Assembly (NCBI GenBank): GCA_047605445.1
Contig: JASGFP010000002.1
Span: 1 to 64,000 of the forward strand
Direction of reading: 5' to 3'
DNA: 64,000 nucleotides
DNA from: JAJXWB01 sp047605445
Lineage (GTDB): Bacteria > Pseudomonadota > Alphaproteobacteria > Rhizobiales > Beijerinckiaceae
Part shown: piece by piece, positions 1-8,339 of the stretch
How the letters are laid out: the number at the start of each line of letters is the position of its first letter
Position numbering within the stretch: the first letter of the stretch is position 1
Made by a program: the position numbers and the translations under genes
Notes under the pieces: generated by a model
Told to the model about the DNA's origin: nothing
Databases searched by the model: none
Seen by the model: only the letters and a program-made list of their open reading frames with translations

Positions 1-771
1 CGAGGCTGCGCCGCCCAGTTCTTCGGCGATCGGAATGATGCGCGGCGCCTTGGCCGCGGCGGCGACGTCCATCGGCTGCTCGTCGCGCGTCACGACCTTC
101 TTCACCGGCGGCGCCTGGGTGCGGTCCAGCATGGTCGATTCGCGAGGCGCCTTGTCGCCGCCTTCCTCCTTCGGCTGGATTTTGGTCGGGCTCGTGGACG
201 CCGCGATGGTCGCGACGCCGCCGGCCTGATGCGCGCCGCCGCGCCAGGCGAGCGTCGAACCGATCGCGAGAAATCCGGCGCCGATGACGGCGGCGGCGAC
301 ATAGAGCGGCTTGCGCGAGCGCTGACGCGGCGCTTCGAACGCGACAGCGTCGGGGGCGAGTTCCGGCGCTTCGGCCCAATCCTCGTATTGCGCCGACGGC
401 GCCATCGGCTCGGGCTCGGCCTGGACGAGCGCCGGAGCGGCGGAAAATCCTGGCAGGTCGACGGGGGGCGCCGATTGCGGGCGAAGCATCGGACGCAGGT
501 CCGGGAAGTCGGAAAACCGGTCGAAGGATTCCTCGCCGGCGAGCGCGACAGGCGATGCGACCGGGGGCGCCGCCTGCGCGGGGACCGGCGGAATCGCGCC
601 GCGGTTCTCGGCAAATAGAGCCGCGACCGGGTCCTGAGCCTGTTGCTGGCTGAGCAGCCGGGCGAGTTCCGCCAACGGATCGTCGACGCGGCGGACAGGC
701 TCGGGGCTCCGCAGCCGGCGCTCAAATTCTTCGATGTCGATCGGCTCGCGACGTTCGGGGGCTGCGCTCAT
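1..771 (-). CDS. SPOR-family protein, N-terminal part (runs off the window)
   Basis: An uninterrupted frame runs from an ATG at 771 to the window edge (257 codons). Residues 1 to about 150 are acidic, Pro/Ala-rich and probably disordered and cytoplasmic. Residues around 154-176 (starting KPLYVAAAVIGAGFLAIG) form one transmembrane segment, followed by a Pro/Lys-rich periplasmic stretch. This cytoplasmic tail-TM-linker layout, directly downstream of argS, matches the peptidoglycan-binding SPOR proteins of Hyphomicrobiales, which act at the division septum. The C-terminal SPOR domain itself would lie outside the window, so the name rests on layout and synteny. It probably shares a transcript with argS, 90 bp upstream. 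Confidence 0.7.
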   Translation of the reverse strand, partial: MSAAPERREPIDIEEFERRLRSPEPVRRVDDPLAELARLLSQQQAQDPVAALFAENRGAIPPVPAQAAPPVASPVALAGEESFDRFSDFPDLRPMLRPQSAPPVDLPGFSAAPALVQAEPEPMAPSAQYEDWAEAPELAPDAVAFEAPRQRSRKPLYVAAAVIGAGFLAIGSTLAWRGGAHQAGGVATIAASTSPTKIQPKEEGGDKAPRESTMLDRTQAPPVKKVVTRDEQPMDVAAAAKAPRIIPIAEELGGAAS

Positions 772-861
772 ATCACCACCTCGACTGCGTTTCGCGCGCC
801 TGTCCGGGCGGCGGAAAGCATTGAAAAAGGTCCGGGACGGCGGGCGACGCGGTCGATGCGC

Positions 862-2643
862 CTAACGCATCTCGTCCGGAGCGCTCACTCCCAGGACCCC
901 CAGTCCCGCGGCCAGAACGGTTGATAAAGAAAAGATCAACGCAAGTCTGGCGCAGGTCAAATCTCTCCGGTTTTCATTAACAAAGCGTAATTCCGGGGAA
1001 TCTTTCCCCCTGTTCCACTGCGCATGCAGCAGGCTGGCGAGGTCGTGCAGATAGAAAGCCAGCCTGTGGGGCTCGTGGGCGGCCGCCGCCGCCTCGATAA
1101 CGCGAGGGAATTGCGCCAGCATTTTGACCAGTCCAAGCTCTCCCTCGTCGGCGAGCAGGCCAAGATCCGCCGCGGAAAGCGCCGCCGGCGACAAGTCGAG
1201 ACCGGGGAAGGCGGCGAGCGCCTGCCGCATCACCGATTTCACGCGGGCGTGCGCGTATTGCACGTAGAAGACCGCATTGTCCTTCGACTGCTCGATGACC
1301 TTGGCGAGATCGAACTCCAGCGGCGCGTCGTTCTTGCGGTAGAGCATCATGAAGCGCACGGCGTCGACGCCGACCTCGTCGACGACTTCGCGCAGGGTGA
1401 CGAAATCGCCGGAGCGTTTCGACATTTTCACCGGCTCGCCTGACCGCATCAGCTTGACGAGCTGGCAGAGCTTCACGTCGAGCGCGACTTTGCCGCCGGA
1501 CAGCGCCTTCACAGCGGCGTCCATGCGCTTGACGTAGCCGCCGTGGTCGGCGCCCCAGACGTCGATCAGCGTGTCGTAGCCGCCGTCGATCTTGACCTTG
1601 TGATAGGCGATGTCGCTGGCGAAATAGGTGTAGCCGCCATCGGACTTCAGCAGCGGGCGGTCGACGTCGTCGCCGAATTGCGTCGAGCGGAACAGGGTCT
1701 GGTCGCGATCTTCCCAATCGTCGGGCAGCTTGCCCTTGGGCGGGGCGAGTCGGCCGACATAGACGAGGCCCTTTTCGCGCAGATAGTCGATCGCCGCCTT
1801 CACCTTGTCGCCGCCCGCGCCCCGCGTCAGCGAACGCTCCGAGAAGAAGACCTCATGCGTGATGTTGAGCGCGGCGAGATCGGCGCGGATCATGTCCATC
1901 ATCGCATCTATGGCGAAGACGCGCACCGGCTCGAGCCATTCGCTCTCCGGCGCATTGCGCAGGCTGGCGCCGTATTTCTCCGCGAGCCCCTTGCCGACGG
2001 AGATCAGATAGTCGCCGGGATAAAGCCCTTCCGGGATTTCGCCGACATCGTCGCCCAAGGCCTCGCGGTAGCGCAGGAAGGCGGAGCGCGCGAGCACATC
2101 GACCTGGCTGCCTGCGTCATTGATGTAATATTCGCGCGTGACGCTGTGGCCGGCGAATTCCAGCAGGCTCGCCAGCGCGTCGCCGAACACCGCGCCGCGG
2201 CCGTGGCCGACATGCATCGGGCCGGTCGGATTCGCCGAGACATATTCGACGTTGATCTTCTGCGTGGCGCCCACCCTGCCCTGCGGCGCGCGGCCATAGT
2301 CGCGCCCTTGCGTCAGCGCGGCGCGCAGCACGCCGGCGAAGACATGGGGCTGCAGGCGAATGTTGATGAAGCCGGGCCCGGCGACCTCGGCTTGCGAAAC
2401 ATCGGGGTCTTCGGCCAGCGCGAAGGCGATCTCGGTGGCGAGCTGACGCGGATTGCCGAAGCCGGCCTTGGCTTCCCTGGCGAAAACCATGGCGGCGTTG
2501 ATCGCGAGATCGCCGAGCGCGGCCTCGCGGGGCGGCTCGACCACGAAACGGGCGAGGTCGAGATCGTCAGGCAGGCGCCCAGCCTTGGCGAAACCCTGAA
2601 GGATCGCGGCGACCCGCGCGTGAAAATCGGCAAAAATGTTCAT
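862..2643 (-). CDS. argS: Arginyl-tRNA synthetase
   Basis: Class I aminoacyl-tRNA synthetase that charges tRNA-Arg in the cytoplasm. The 593-residue length is normal. It has the N-terminal additional domain typical of ArgRS, the HIGH-type signature as HVGH within NPTGPMHVGHGRG, the KMSK loop as VKMSKRSG, and a C-terminal DALR anticodon-binding domain rich in helices. The ATG at 2643 lies 51 bp from the end of the upstream MBL gene on the same strand, so co-transcription is possible. Nothing looks truncated. Confidence 0.97.
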   Translation of the reverse strand: MNIFADFHARVAAILQGFAKAGRLPDDLDLARFVVEPPREAALGDLAINAAMVFAREAKAGFGNPRQLATEIAFALAEDPDVSQAEVAGPGFINIRLQPHVFAGVLRAALTQGRDYGRAPQGRVGATQKINVEYVSANPTGPMHVGHGRGAVFGDALASLLEFAGHSVTREYYINDAGSQVDVLARSAFLRYREALGDDVGEIPEGLYPGDYLISVGKGLAEKYGASLRNAPESEWLEPVRVFAIDAMMDMIRADLAALNITHEVFFSERSLTRGAGGDKVKAAIDYLREKGLVYVGRLAPPKGKLPDDWEDRDQTLFRSTQFGDDVDRPLLKSDGGYTYFASDIAYHKVKIDGGYDTLIDVWGADHGGYVKRMDAAVKALSGGKVALDVKLCQLVKLMRSGEPVKMSKRSGDFVTLREVVDEVGVDAVRFMMLYRKNDAPLEFDLAKVIEQSKDNAVFYVQYAHARVKSVMRQALAAFPGLDLSPAALSAADLGLLADEGELGLVKMLAQFPRVIEAAAAAHEPHRLAFYLHDLASLLHAQWNRGKDSPELRFVNENRRDLTCARLALIFSLSTVLAAGLGVLGVSAPDEMR

Positions 2644-2694
2644 GGGGCGCCGGATTAGAGGATTGGCGCGGGGAGGTCAAAAACGGGTTCTGGC

Positions 2695-3588
2695 CTAAAA
2701 TCCGTTGATCGGCAGCTTGAGAAAGCGCTTGCCGCTCTCGTCCGGCGCCGGCAACTCGCCGGCGCGCATGTTGATCTGCAGCGACGGCAGGATCAGTTTC
2801 GGAACCTCGAGCGTCGCGTCGCGCGCTTCGCGCACCGCCACGAATTCGTCCTCGCAGACGCCGTCGCGGATGTGGATATTGTGCGCCCGCTCGTCGGCGA
2901 CCGTCGTCTCCCAGCGGATTTCGCGATTGTTGGGGCCATAGTCGTGGCACATGAAGAGCCGCATCTCGCCGGGCAGCGTCAAAACGCGGCGGATTGAGCG
3001 ATAGAGCGTGCGCGCGTCGCCGCCGGGAAAATCGCAGCGCGCCGAACCGCCGTCCGGCATGAACAGCGTATCGCCAACAAAGGCGGCGTCGCCCATCACA
3101 TGGGTCATGCACGCCGGCGTGTGGCCCGGCGTATGAATGACGAAAGCCTTCATGCCGCCGATCATGTATTCGTCGCCGTCGGCAAACAGACGGTCGAACT
3201 GGCTGCCGTCGCGCTGAAACTCTGTGCCTTCGTTGAAGATCTTGCCGAACGTGTCCTGCACGACGACGATCTGCGCGCCGATGCCGATCCGACCGCCGAG
3301 TTTGCGCTGAATGTAGGGCGCAGCGGAAAGATGATCAGCGTGGACATGGGTCTCGATCAGCCATTGCAGTTCGAGCCCTTCCGTCTCGACGAAGGCGATC
3401 ATCCGGTCGGCGGATTCGTAGAAGATGCGGCCGGAGGCATATTCGAAATCCATGACGGAATCGACGATCGCGCAGGCTTTCGAGCCGGGATCGCGCACGA
3501 CATAACTGATCGTGTTGGTTCGCCCGTCGAAAAAGGCGGCCACGTCCGGCTTGACGGTCAGATCGAGTCGATCGGCGAATTCGGACAT
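2695..3588 (-). CDS. MBL-fold hydrolase, persulfide dioxygenase-like (ETHE1/Blh type)
   Basis: 297-residue metallo-beta-lactamase fold protein. The metal motif is THVHADHLS, followed by HTPGHTPACM, GDTLF and a C-terminal CHDYGP. The single-iron persulfide dioxygenases (ETHE1, Blh) share this pattern; they oxidise glutathione persulfide to sulfite in sulfide detoxification. The ATG at 3588 follows a GAGGGGG Shine-Dalgarno sequence. The upstream region holds an AT-rich palindromic element (3625-3646), a type of site used by BigR/SqrR-like sulfide repressors, but no such regulator is in the window. A general glyoxalase II-like hydrolase is the alternative. Confidence 0.8.
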   Translation of the reverse strand: MSEFADRLDLTVKPDVAAFFDGRTNTISYVVRDPGSKACAIVDSVMDFEYASGRIFYESADRMIAFVETEGLELQWLIETHVHADHLSAAPYIQRKLGGRIGIGAQIVVVQDTFGKIFNEGTEFQRDGSQFDRLFADGDEYMIGGMKAFVIHTPGHTPACMTHVMGDAAFVGDTLFMPDGGSARCDFPGGDARTLYRSIRRVLTLPGEMRLFMCHDYGPNNREIRWETTVADERAHNIHIRDGVCEDEFVAVREARDATLEVPKLILPSLQINMRAGELPAPDESGKRFLKLPINGF

Positions 3589-3624
3589 TGCTTCCCCCTC
3601 GTCGGCTGGTCCGTTCGCCCCGAC

Positions 3625-3646
3625 ATATATGATTGTGCGAATATAT
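3625..3646. promoter_or_regulatory. AT-rich paired ATATAT element upstream of the MBL gene
   Basis: Two ATATAT blocks (3625-3630 and 3641-3646) are separated by 10 bp, in otherwise GC-rich DNA 37-58 bp upstream of the MBL start. This would place the core promoter or an operator here. ArsR-type BigR repressors bind AT-rich palindromes next to persulfide dioxygenase genes; assigning this site to such a regulator is inference. Confidence 0.35.
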
Positions 3647-3684
3647 CAAGCCGGCCCGGGCCGATCGACGTCGCGCGCCCGCCG

Positions 3685-4482
3685 TCAGACGACAAGCTTG
3701 CGGTAGAGGCGCCAGCTCGCATGGCCGAGAACCGGCAACGTGATGAACAGGCCGATGAAGCCGGACAGGATGGACGCGCCGAGGAAGAGCGCGATCAGCA
3801 ACGCCCATGCGATCATCTGCGCAGGGTTCTTCAACACGCAGCGCACGCTGGTGAGCATGGCCGTGACGAAATCGACATCGCGGTCGACGAGCAGCGGAAA
3901 CGAAACCGCGGTGATCGAGAAGACAAACATGGCGATGATCGCGCCGAGCAGATTGCCGACGAGCGCGAACAGCACACCCTTGCCCGTCGAGAGAACCGCG
4001 ACGACGAGTTCATGCACGGTCGGAATGTGCAGGCCGTAGAACATGAGGAAGGTGAAGACCGCGAAATCGACCCAGACGATGAGCGCGAACACGGTGACCA
4101 GCGCCATCCAGCCGAGATCCTTGCCCGAACGCGACCAGACGGCGCCGAGCACCCTGCCCCAGCTCAATGTCTCGCCGCGTTCGAGCGCGCGCGAGACTTC
4201 GTATGTGCCCGCCGCCACGAAGGGCACGATCAGCGCAAAGCCCATGGTGAGCGGATAGCCGATCCACGGCAGACGCAGTGCAAGAAACAGGGTGAGCAGC
4301 GCCATGCCGCCGAGCGCATAGATGCCGCCGAAGAATAGTCCGTAGAGCGGCGCCGCGGCGAAATCGCGCCAGCCGTGCAGCAGGCAGTCGATCAGGTCGT
4401 CGCGGCCGAGCGCGCGAATCTCGAGGCGCGCGCCGCCCACCCGGCCGGGTTCGCCAGCGACTTCCGCTCCCGCCTCGATCAT
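3685..4482 (-). CDS. DUF2189 integral membrane protein
   Basis: 265-residue polytopic membrane protein. After about 30 soluble residues comes the conserved DUF2189 opening (LGRDDLIDCLLHGWRDFAAA), then roughly six hydrophobic segments. An internal GETLSWGRVL loop is typical of the family. The start at 4482 was chosen over the longer frame beginning at 4593 because it follows GGGGAGAAAC, a good ribosome site, and the extension is Arg-rich with no family match. The function of DUF2189 is unknown; members often lie near respiratory or stress genes. It lies 117 bp downstream of the exporter on the same strand. Confidence 0.85.
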   Translation of the reverse strand: MIEAGAEVAGEPGRVGGARLEIRALGRDDLIDCLLHGWRDFAAAPLYGLFFGGIYALGGMALLTLFLALRLPWIGYPLTMGFALIVPFVAAGTYEVSRALERGETLSWGRVLGAVWSRSGKDLGWMALVTVFALIVWVDFAVFTFLMFYGLHIPTVHELVVAVLSTGKGVLFALVGNLLGAIIAMFVFSITAVSFPLLVDRDVDFVTAMLTSVRCVLKNPAQMIAWALLIALFLGASILSGFIGLFITLPVLGHASWRLYRKLVV

Positions 4483-4599
4483 GTTTCTCCCCGCGTCGCG
4501 CCTTTGACGAAAGCAAGCCATGAATGGCCGGCGGCGGCAAGGCCGATCGCGTAAGACAAAGGGAGGGATCTTGCTTCGAAAACCGCAGGACACATGGCC

Positions 4600-6006
4600 T
4601 TAGCGGCGGCCGGAGATTTCCGCTCCCGCATCCGGCGTGAGGCGCGAGAAGAATAGAATCGAAGCTGCGGAAACGAGGCCGACGATCAGAAACGCCGGCG
4701 TGAAATCGCCGACCTGAAGCGGCGAGCCTGCTCCGTGGCCCGAGCGTGTCAGCTCCAGCACGCCGGCGCCGAGCGTGACCCCGACCGACAGCGACAATTG
4801 CTGGCCGACCGCGGCGAGGCTCGTCGCATGGCTCATGCGACGGTCGTCGACCTCGGCATAAGCGACCGCGTTGATGGCGGTGAATTGCAGCGAGCGGAAG
4901 AAGCCGCCAGTCAGCAGCACCGCGATGATGATCATGTGCGGCGTCTGCGCGGTAAACAGCGTGTTGGCAAGGAAGAAGGCGGTCGAGATGAGCGCATTGG
5001 CGACGAGCACGGTGCGGAAGCCCAACCGCTTGAGAATCGGTCCAGCGGTCGGCTTCATCGCCATGGCGCCGACCGTCGACACGAAGGTGAGCGCGCCCGA
5101 CTGGAAGGGCGTGAGACCGAAGCCCATCTGGAACAGCAGCGGCAGAAGAAACGGCGTCGCGCCGAGGCCGACGCGGAACAGGAAGCCGCCGCCGACGCTG
5201 GCGCGAAACGTCGGCAGCGCGAGCAGCCGCAGGTCGAGGATCGGGTGCGGCGTCGTCAGCGCGTGCCGCACATAGAGGGCGAGGCTCAGGAAGCCGACGC
5301 CGATCAGCGCCGCATCGACCGGCCCCGCGACCACGCCGCGCCCGAGCGCCGAGAAGCCGAAGATCAGGCAGGACAGCGCGACGCCGATCAGTAGGAAGCC
5401 GGCCAGATCGAGCGGCGGCGTATCCTCTTCGCGCACGGCGGGAATGTAGATCGTCGCCAGCACGACGCCGAGAATGCTGATCGGGATGTTGATCCAGAAA
5501 ATCCAGCGCCAGTGGAAATAGGTGGTGATGAAACCGCCGAGCGGGGGGCCGATGACCGGCCCGATCAGAGCTGGCACCGTCAGCCAGGCGAGCGCGCGCA
5601 CGATGTCGGCGCGCGGCACCGAGCGCATCAGCACGAGCCGGCCGACCGGCGTCATCATCGCGCCGCCGAGCCCCTGGATCATGCGGGCGCCGACGAATTG
5701 CGGAAGCGTGGACGACAGGCCGCACAGGATCGAGCCCGCCGCGAAGACGAGGATTGCCGCCCTGAAGACTTTTCGCGCGCCGAACCGATCCGCCGTCCAG
5801 CCCGACGCCGGGATGAAGATGGCGAGCGAGAGCAGATAGGCGGTCAGCGCCAGTTTGAGGGCGACCGGATCCTCGTTGAGATCCGCCGCTATCGCCGGCA
5901 GCGACGTCGAGATGACGGTCGAATCGAGATTTTCCATGAACAGCGCGGTCGCCACGACCAACGGCGTTATCATGGACCACGATTTTTCGGTCGTATCGCC
6001 GCTCAC
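4600..6006 (-). CDS. MFS drug exporter, DHA2 (EmrB/QacA) family
   Basis: 468 residues and about 14 predicted transmembrane segments, the number that separates DHA2 drug:H+ antiporters from 12-TM MFS carriers. It has the motif A region (GWTADRFGARKVFR), the motif C-like GPVIGPPLGG in TM5, and the N-terminal LDSTVISTSLPAIA signature of EmrB/QacA-like exporters. No MFP (EmrA-type) partner lies next to it, so it probably exports to the periplasm alone. It diverges from guaB, with 261 bp between the two starts. Confidence 0.88.
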   Translation of the reverse strand: MSGDTTEKSWSMITPLVVATALFMENLDSTVISTSLPAIAADLNEDPVALKLALTAYLLSLAIFIPASGWTADRFGARKVFRAAILVFAAGSILCGLSSTLPQFVGARMIQGLGGAMMTPVGRLVLMRSVPRADIVRALAWLTVPALIGPVIGPPLGGFITTYFHWRWIFWINIPISILGVVLATIYIPAVREEDTPPLDLAGFLLIGVALSCLIFGFSALGRGVVAGPVDAALIGVGFLSLALYVRHALTTPHPILDLRLLALPTFRASVGGGFLFRVGLGATPFLLPLLFQMGFGLTPFQSGALTFVSTVGAMAMKPTAGPILKRLGFRTVLVANALISTAFFLANTLFTAQTPHMIIIAVLLTGGFFRSLQFTAINAVAYAEVDDRRMSHATSLAAVGQQLSLSVGVTLGAGVLELTRSGHGAGSPLQVGDFTPAFLIVGLVSAASILFFSRLTPDAGAEISGRR

Positions 6007-6176
6007 GCAGGGGCTCCCGTCCGCTCGATTGCGGCGCCCGTCGTCGCAACTACTGCCAGCAAGTCAGTTTCCGCCCGCTCGTTTTACTCTTGTGCGGCTA
6101 TTTTAGGGCGGGCCAGATCGCGTTCGAGACGCCGCCGCTTATCCACACGGCAGGGCTGCGCTGCGCAGGTCGCGGT

Positions 6177-6204
6177 TTGCGTTGCTACACACTCATGCTA
6201 TGAG
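6177..6204 (+). promoter_or_regulatory. Candidate guaB promoter
   Basis: TTGCGT (6177-6182), a 16-bp spacer, then TATGAG (6199-6204), 64 bp before the guaB ATG. The match to the sigma-70 consensus is moderate and was judged by eye. Confidence 0.35.
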
Positions 6205-6267
6205 CACCCGCCAATTCTTGGGCGGCGGGACCGATTCCGCCGCTTTTCGTCTTTTCCGGAGTTGGCC

Positions 6268-7761
6268 ATGCCCGTCATCGATCGTCCCCTGCTCCTCGAA
6301 GCCCTCACCTTCGACGACGTGCTGCTGCGCCCCGGCCATTCCGAGATCATGCCGAGCGGCGTCGACATCCGCTCGCGGCTGACGCGCGAGATCGCGCTCA
6401 ACCTGCCGATCATTTCTTCCGCGATGGACACGGTGACGGAGGCGCGCCTCGCCATCGCCATGGCGCAGGCGGGCGGCATCGGCGTCATCCACCGCAATCT
6501 CGAGCCCGACGAACAGGCCGAGGAAGTGCGCAAGGTGAAGCGCTACGAAAGCGGCATGGTGGTCAATCCGATCACCATCTATCCCGACCAGACGCTGGCC
6601 GATGCGCTCGCCATCATGGCGCGCTTTTCGATCTCCGGCATTCCGGTGGTGGAGCGTGGACCCGGCGACAAGCCCGGCAAGCTCTGCGGCATCCTTACCA
6701 ACCGCGACGTGCGCTTCGCCGACAACGACGCGCAGCCCGTGTCCGAACTGATGACGCGCAAGCTCATCACCGTGAAGGAAGGCGTCGGCAAGGACGAAGC
6801 GCGCCGCCTGCTGCACCAGAACCGCATCGAGAAGCTGCTGGTCGTCGATGAAGACTACAAATGCGTCGGCCTGATCACGGTGAAGGACATCGAGAAGGCC
6901 ACGCTGCATCCCAACGCCTGCAAGGACGCCGATGGACGCCTGCGCGTGGCCGCCGCCTCCACCGTCGGCGACAAGGGCTACGAGCGCGCGCTGATGCTGA
7001 TCGACGCCGGCGTCGACTGCGTGGTGGTCGACACCGCGCACGGCCATTCGCAGAGCGTGCTCGACCAGGTCGCGCGCATCAAGCGCATCTCCAACAAGAT
7101 TTCGGTGCTGGCCGGCAACGTGGCCACCGGCGAGGGCGCCAAAGCGCTGATCGACGCCGGCGCCGACGCCATCAAGATCGGCATCGGGCCGGGCTCGATC
7201 TGCACGACCCGCATCGTGGCGGGCGTCGGCGTGCCGCAGCTCACCGCGATCATGGACGCGGCGGAAGTGGCCCGCAAAGCCGACGTGCCCGTCATCGCCG
7301 ACGGCGGCATCAAATATTCCGGCGATCTCGCCAAGGCGATCGCAGCCGGCGCCAATTGCGTGATGATCGGCTCGCTGCTGGCTGGCACCGACGAGAGCCC
7401 CGGCGAGGTCTTCCTCTACCAGGGCCGCTCGTTCAAGGCCTATCGCGGCATGGGCTCGGTCGGCGCGATGGCGCGGGGTTCCGCCGACCGCTACTTCCAG
7501 CAGGATATCAAGGACCAGATGAAGCTCGTGCCCGAGGGCATCGAGGGTCAGGTGCCCTATCGCGGTCCCGTCGGCCCGATCCTGCACCAGCTCGCCGGCG
7601 GCCTTCGCGCGGCGATGGGCTATGTCGGCGCGCCCTCTATCGAGGAATTCCAGAAGCGCGCGAGCTTCGTGCGCATCACCGGCGCGGGCCTGCGCGAGAG
7701 CCATGTGCACGACGTGGCGATCACGCGCGAGAGCCCGAACTATCCGACAGGCGGGATGTGA
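6268..7761 (+). CDS. guaB: IMP dehydrogenase
   Basis: Oxidises IMP to XMP with NAD+, the committed step of GMP synthesis. 497 residues, full length. The TIM barrel is interrupted by a CBS pair (roughly residues 95-220). The catalytic loop reads GIGPGSICTTRIV with Cys312, and the IMP phosphate loop DGGIKYSGD and the flap region GMGSVGAM are present. The ATG at 6268 (start MPVIDRPLLLEALTFDDVLL) gives the family-standard N-terminus; the same frame stays open far upstream but without homology. Confidence 0.97.
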   Translation: MPVIDRPLLLEALTFDDVLLRPGHSEIMPSGVDIRSRLTREIALNLPIISSAMDTVTEARLAIAMAQAGGIGVIHRNLEPDEQAEEVRKVKRYESGMVVNPITIYPDQTLADALAIMARFSISGIPVVERGPGDKPGKLCGILTNRDVRFADNDAQPVSELMTRKLITVKEGVGKDEARRLLHQNRIEKLLVVDEDYKCVGLITVKDIEKATLHPNACKDADGRLRVAAASTVGDKGYERALMLIDAGVDCVVVDTAHGHSQSVLDQVARIKRISNKISVLAGNVATGEGAKALIDAGADAIKIGIGPGSICTTRIVAGVGVPQLTAIMDAAEVARKADVPVIADGGIKYSGDLAKAIAAGANCVMIGSLLAGTDESPGEVFLYQGRSFKAYRGMGSVGAMARGSADRYFQQDIKDQMKLVPEGIEGQVPYRGPVGPILHQLAGGLRAAMGYVGAPSIEEFQKRASFVRITGAGLRESHVHDVAITRESPNYPTGGM

Positions 7762-7797
7762 GGCCTGGAGCCTCTCGTCTGAATCGGATTCGCGCTC

Positions 7798-7892
7798 CCG
7801 TCATCGCGAGGGGCGAAGCGACGTGGCGATCCATCCGTGAATCTGGACACAAGGCCGGAGGATGGATTGCTTCGCTTCGCTCGCAACGACGG
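7798..7892. repeat. Imperfect inverted intergenic repeat
   Basis: The left arm (7798-7836, starting CCGTCATCGCGAGGGGCGAA) and right arm (7860-7892, ending TTCGCTCGCAACGACGG) are imperfect reverse complements around a 23-bp centre. It lies between the convergent guaB and thioesterase genes. It matches the style of dispersed extragenic palindromes of Hyphomicrobiales (CGTCATTGCGAG...CTCGCAATGACG). It could act as a bidirectional hairpin or be a non-autonomous mobile repeat. Confidence 0.7.
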
Positions 7893-7903
7893 TCACGACG
7901 TCG

Positions 7904-8332
7904 TTACGCCGGAGTCGCGGCTGTAAGCATCTCCCGAATCGAATCGCTTACACGCACCGTCTCGTGCGTGCGCTGATCCGTGTAGACCCACACGATCTCG
8001 CCAGTTGCGCGCGGCTTGTCTTCACTCTTCTCGAAGATCGCGAGATCGAAGCGCAGGCTCGAATTGCCGATTGCGCCTACGCGCACGCCGACCTCGATCT
8101 CCTCGTCGAAGCGGATCGGCGCCTTGTAGTTCACGAGCGATTTGACGGTATGAAAATCCACGCCCGTCGCTTTCACATCCGCGACGTAATCGTAGCCGAG
8201 CCAGCGGAAAAATTCGGTGATCGCCGTGTCGTAGTAGGTGAGGTAATGCGCGTTGAAGACGACGCTCTGGCCGTCAACCTCGGAATAGCGCACGCGGAAG
8301 GGGAAGAAGAAGCGGAAGTCTGAACGCTGCAT
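7904..8332 (-). CDS. 4HBT-fold acyl-CoA thioesterase
   Basis: 142-residue single hotdog domain. It opens with RVRYSEVDGQSVVFNAHYL, the conserved 4-hydroxybenzoyl-CoA thioesterase/YbgC signature with its Asp (here in SEVD), and the barrel is complete. It probably hydrolyses short or aromatic acyl-CoA in the cytosol. The ATG at 8332 was chosen because homology begins there; the same frame stays open into the upstream amidohydrolase gene without meaning. It lies 7 bp after that gene's stop, so the two are co-transcribed. Confidence 0.85.
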   Translation of the reverse strand: MQRSDFRFFFPFRVRYSEVDGQSVVFNAHYLTYYDTAITEFFRWLGYDYVADVKATGVDFHTVKSLVNYKAPIRFDEEIEVGVRVGAIGNSSLRFDLAIFEKSEDKPRATGEIVWVYTDQRTHETVRVSDSIREMLTAATPA

Positions 8333-8339
8333 CTGTTCT

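Noticed and set aside
1543..2658. 371-codon plus-strand frame
   Set aside because: Antisense to argS, whose motifs are unambiguous; no family resemblance.
4010..6049. 679-codon minus-strand frame
   Set aside because: Shadow of the DUF2189 and MFS genes in another frame, Arg-rich and without hydrophobic periodicity.
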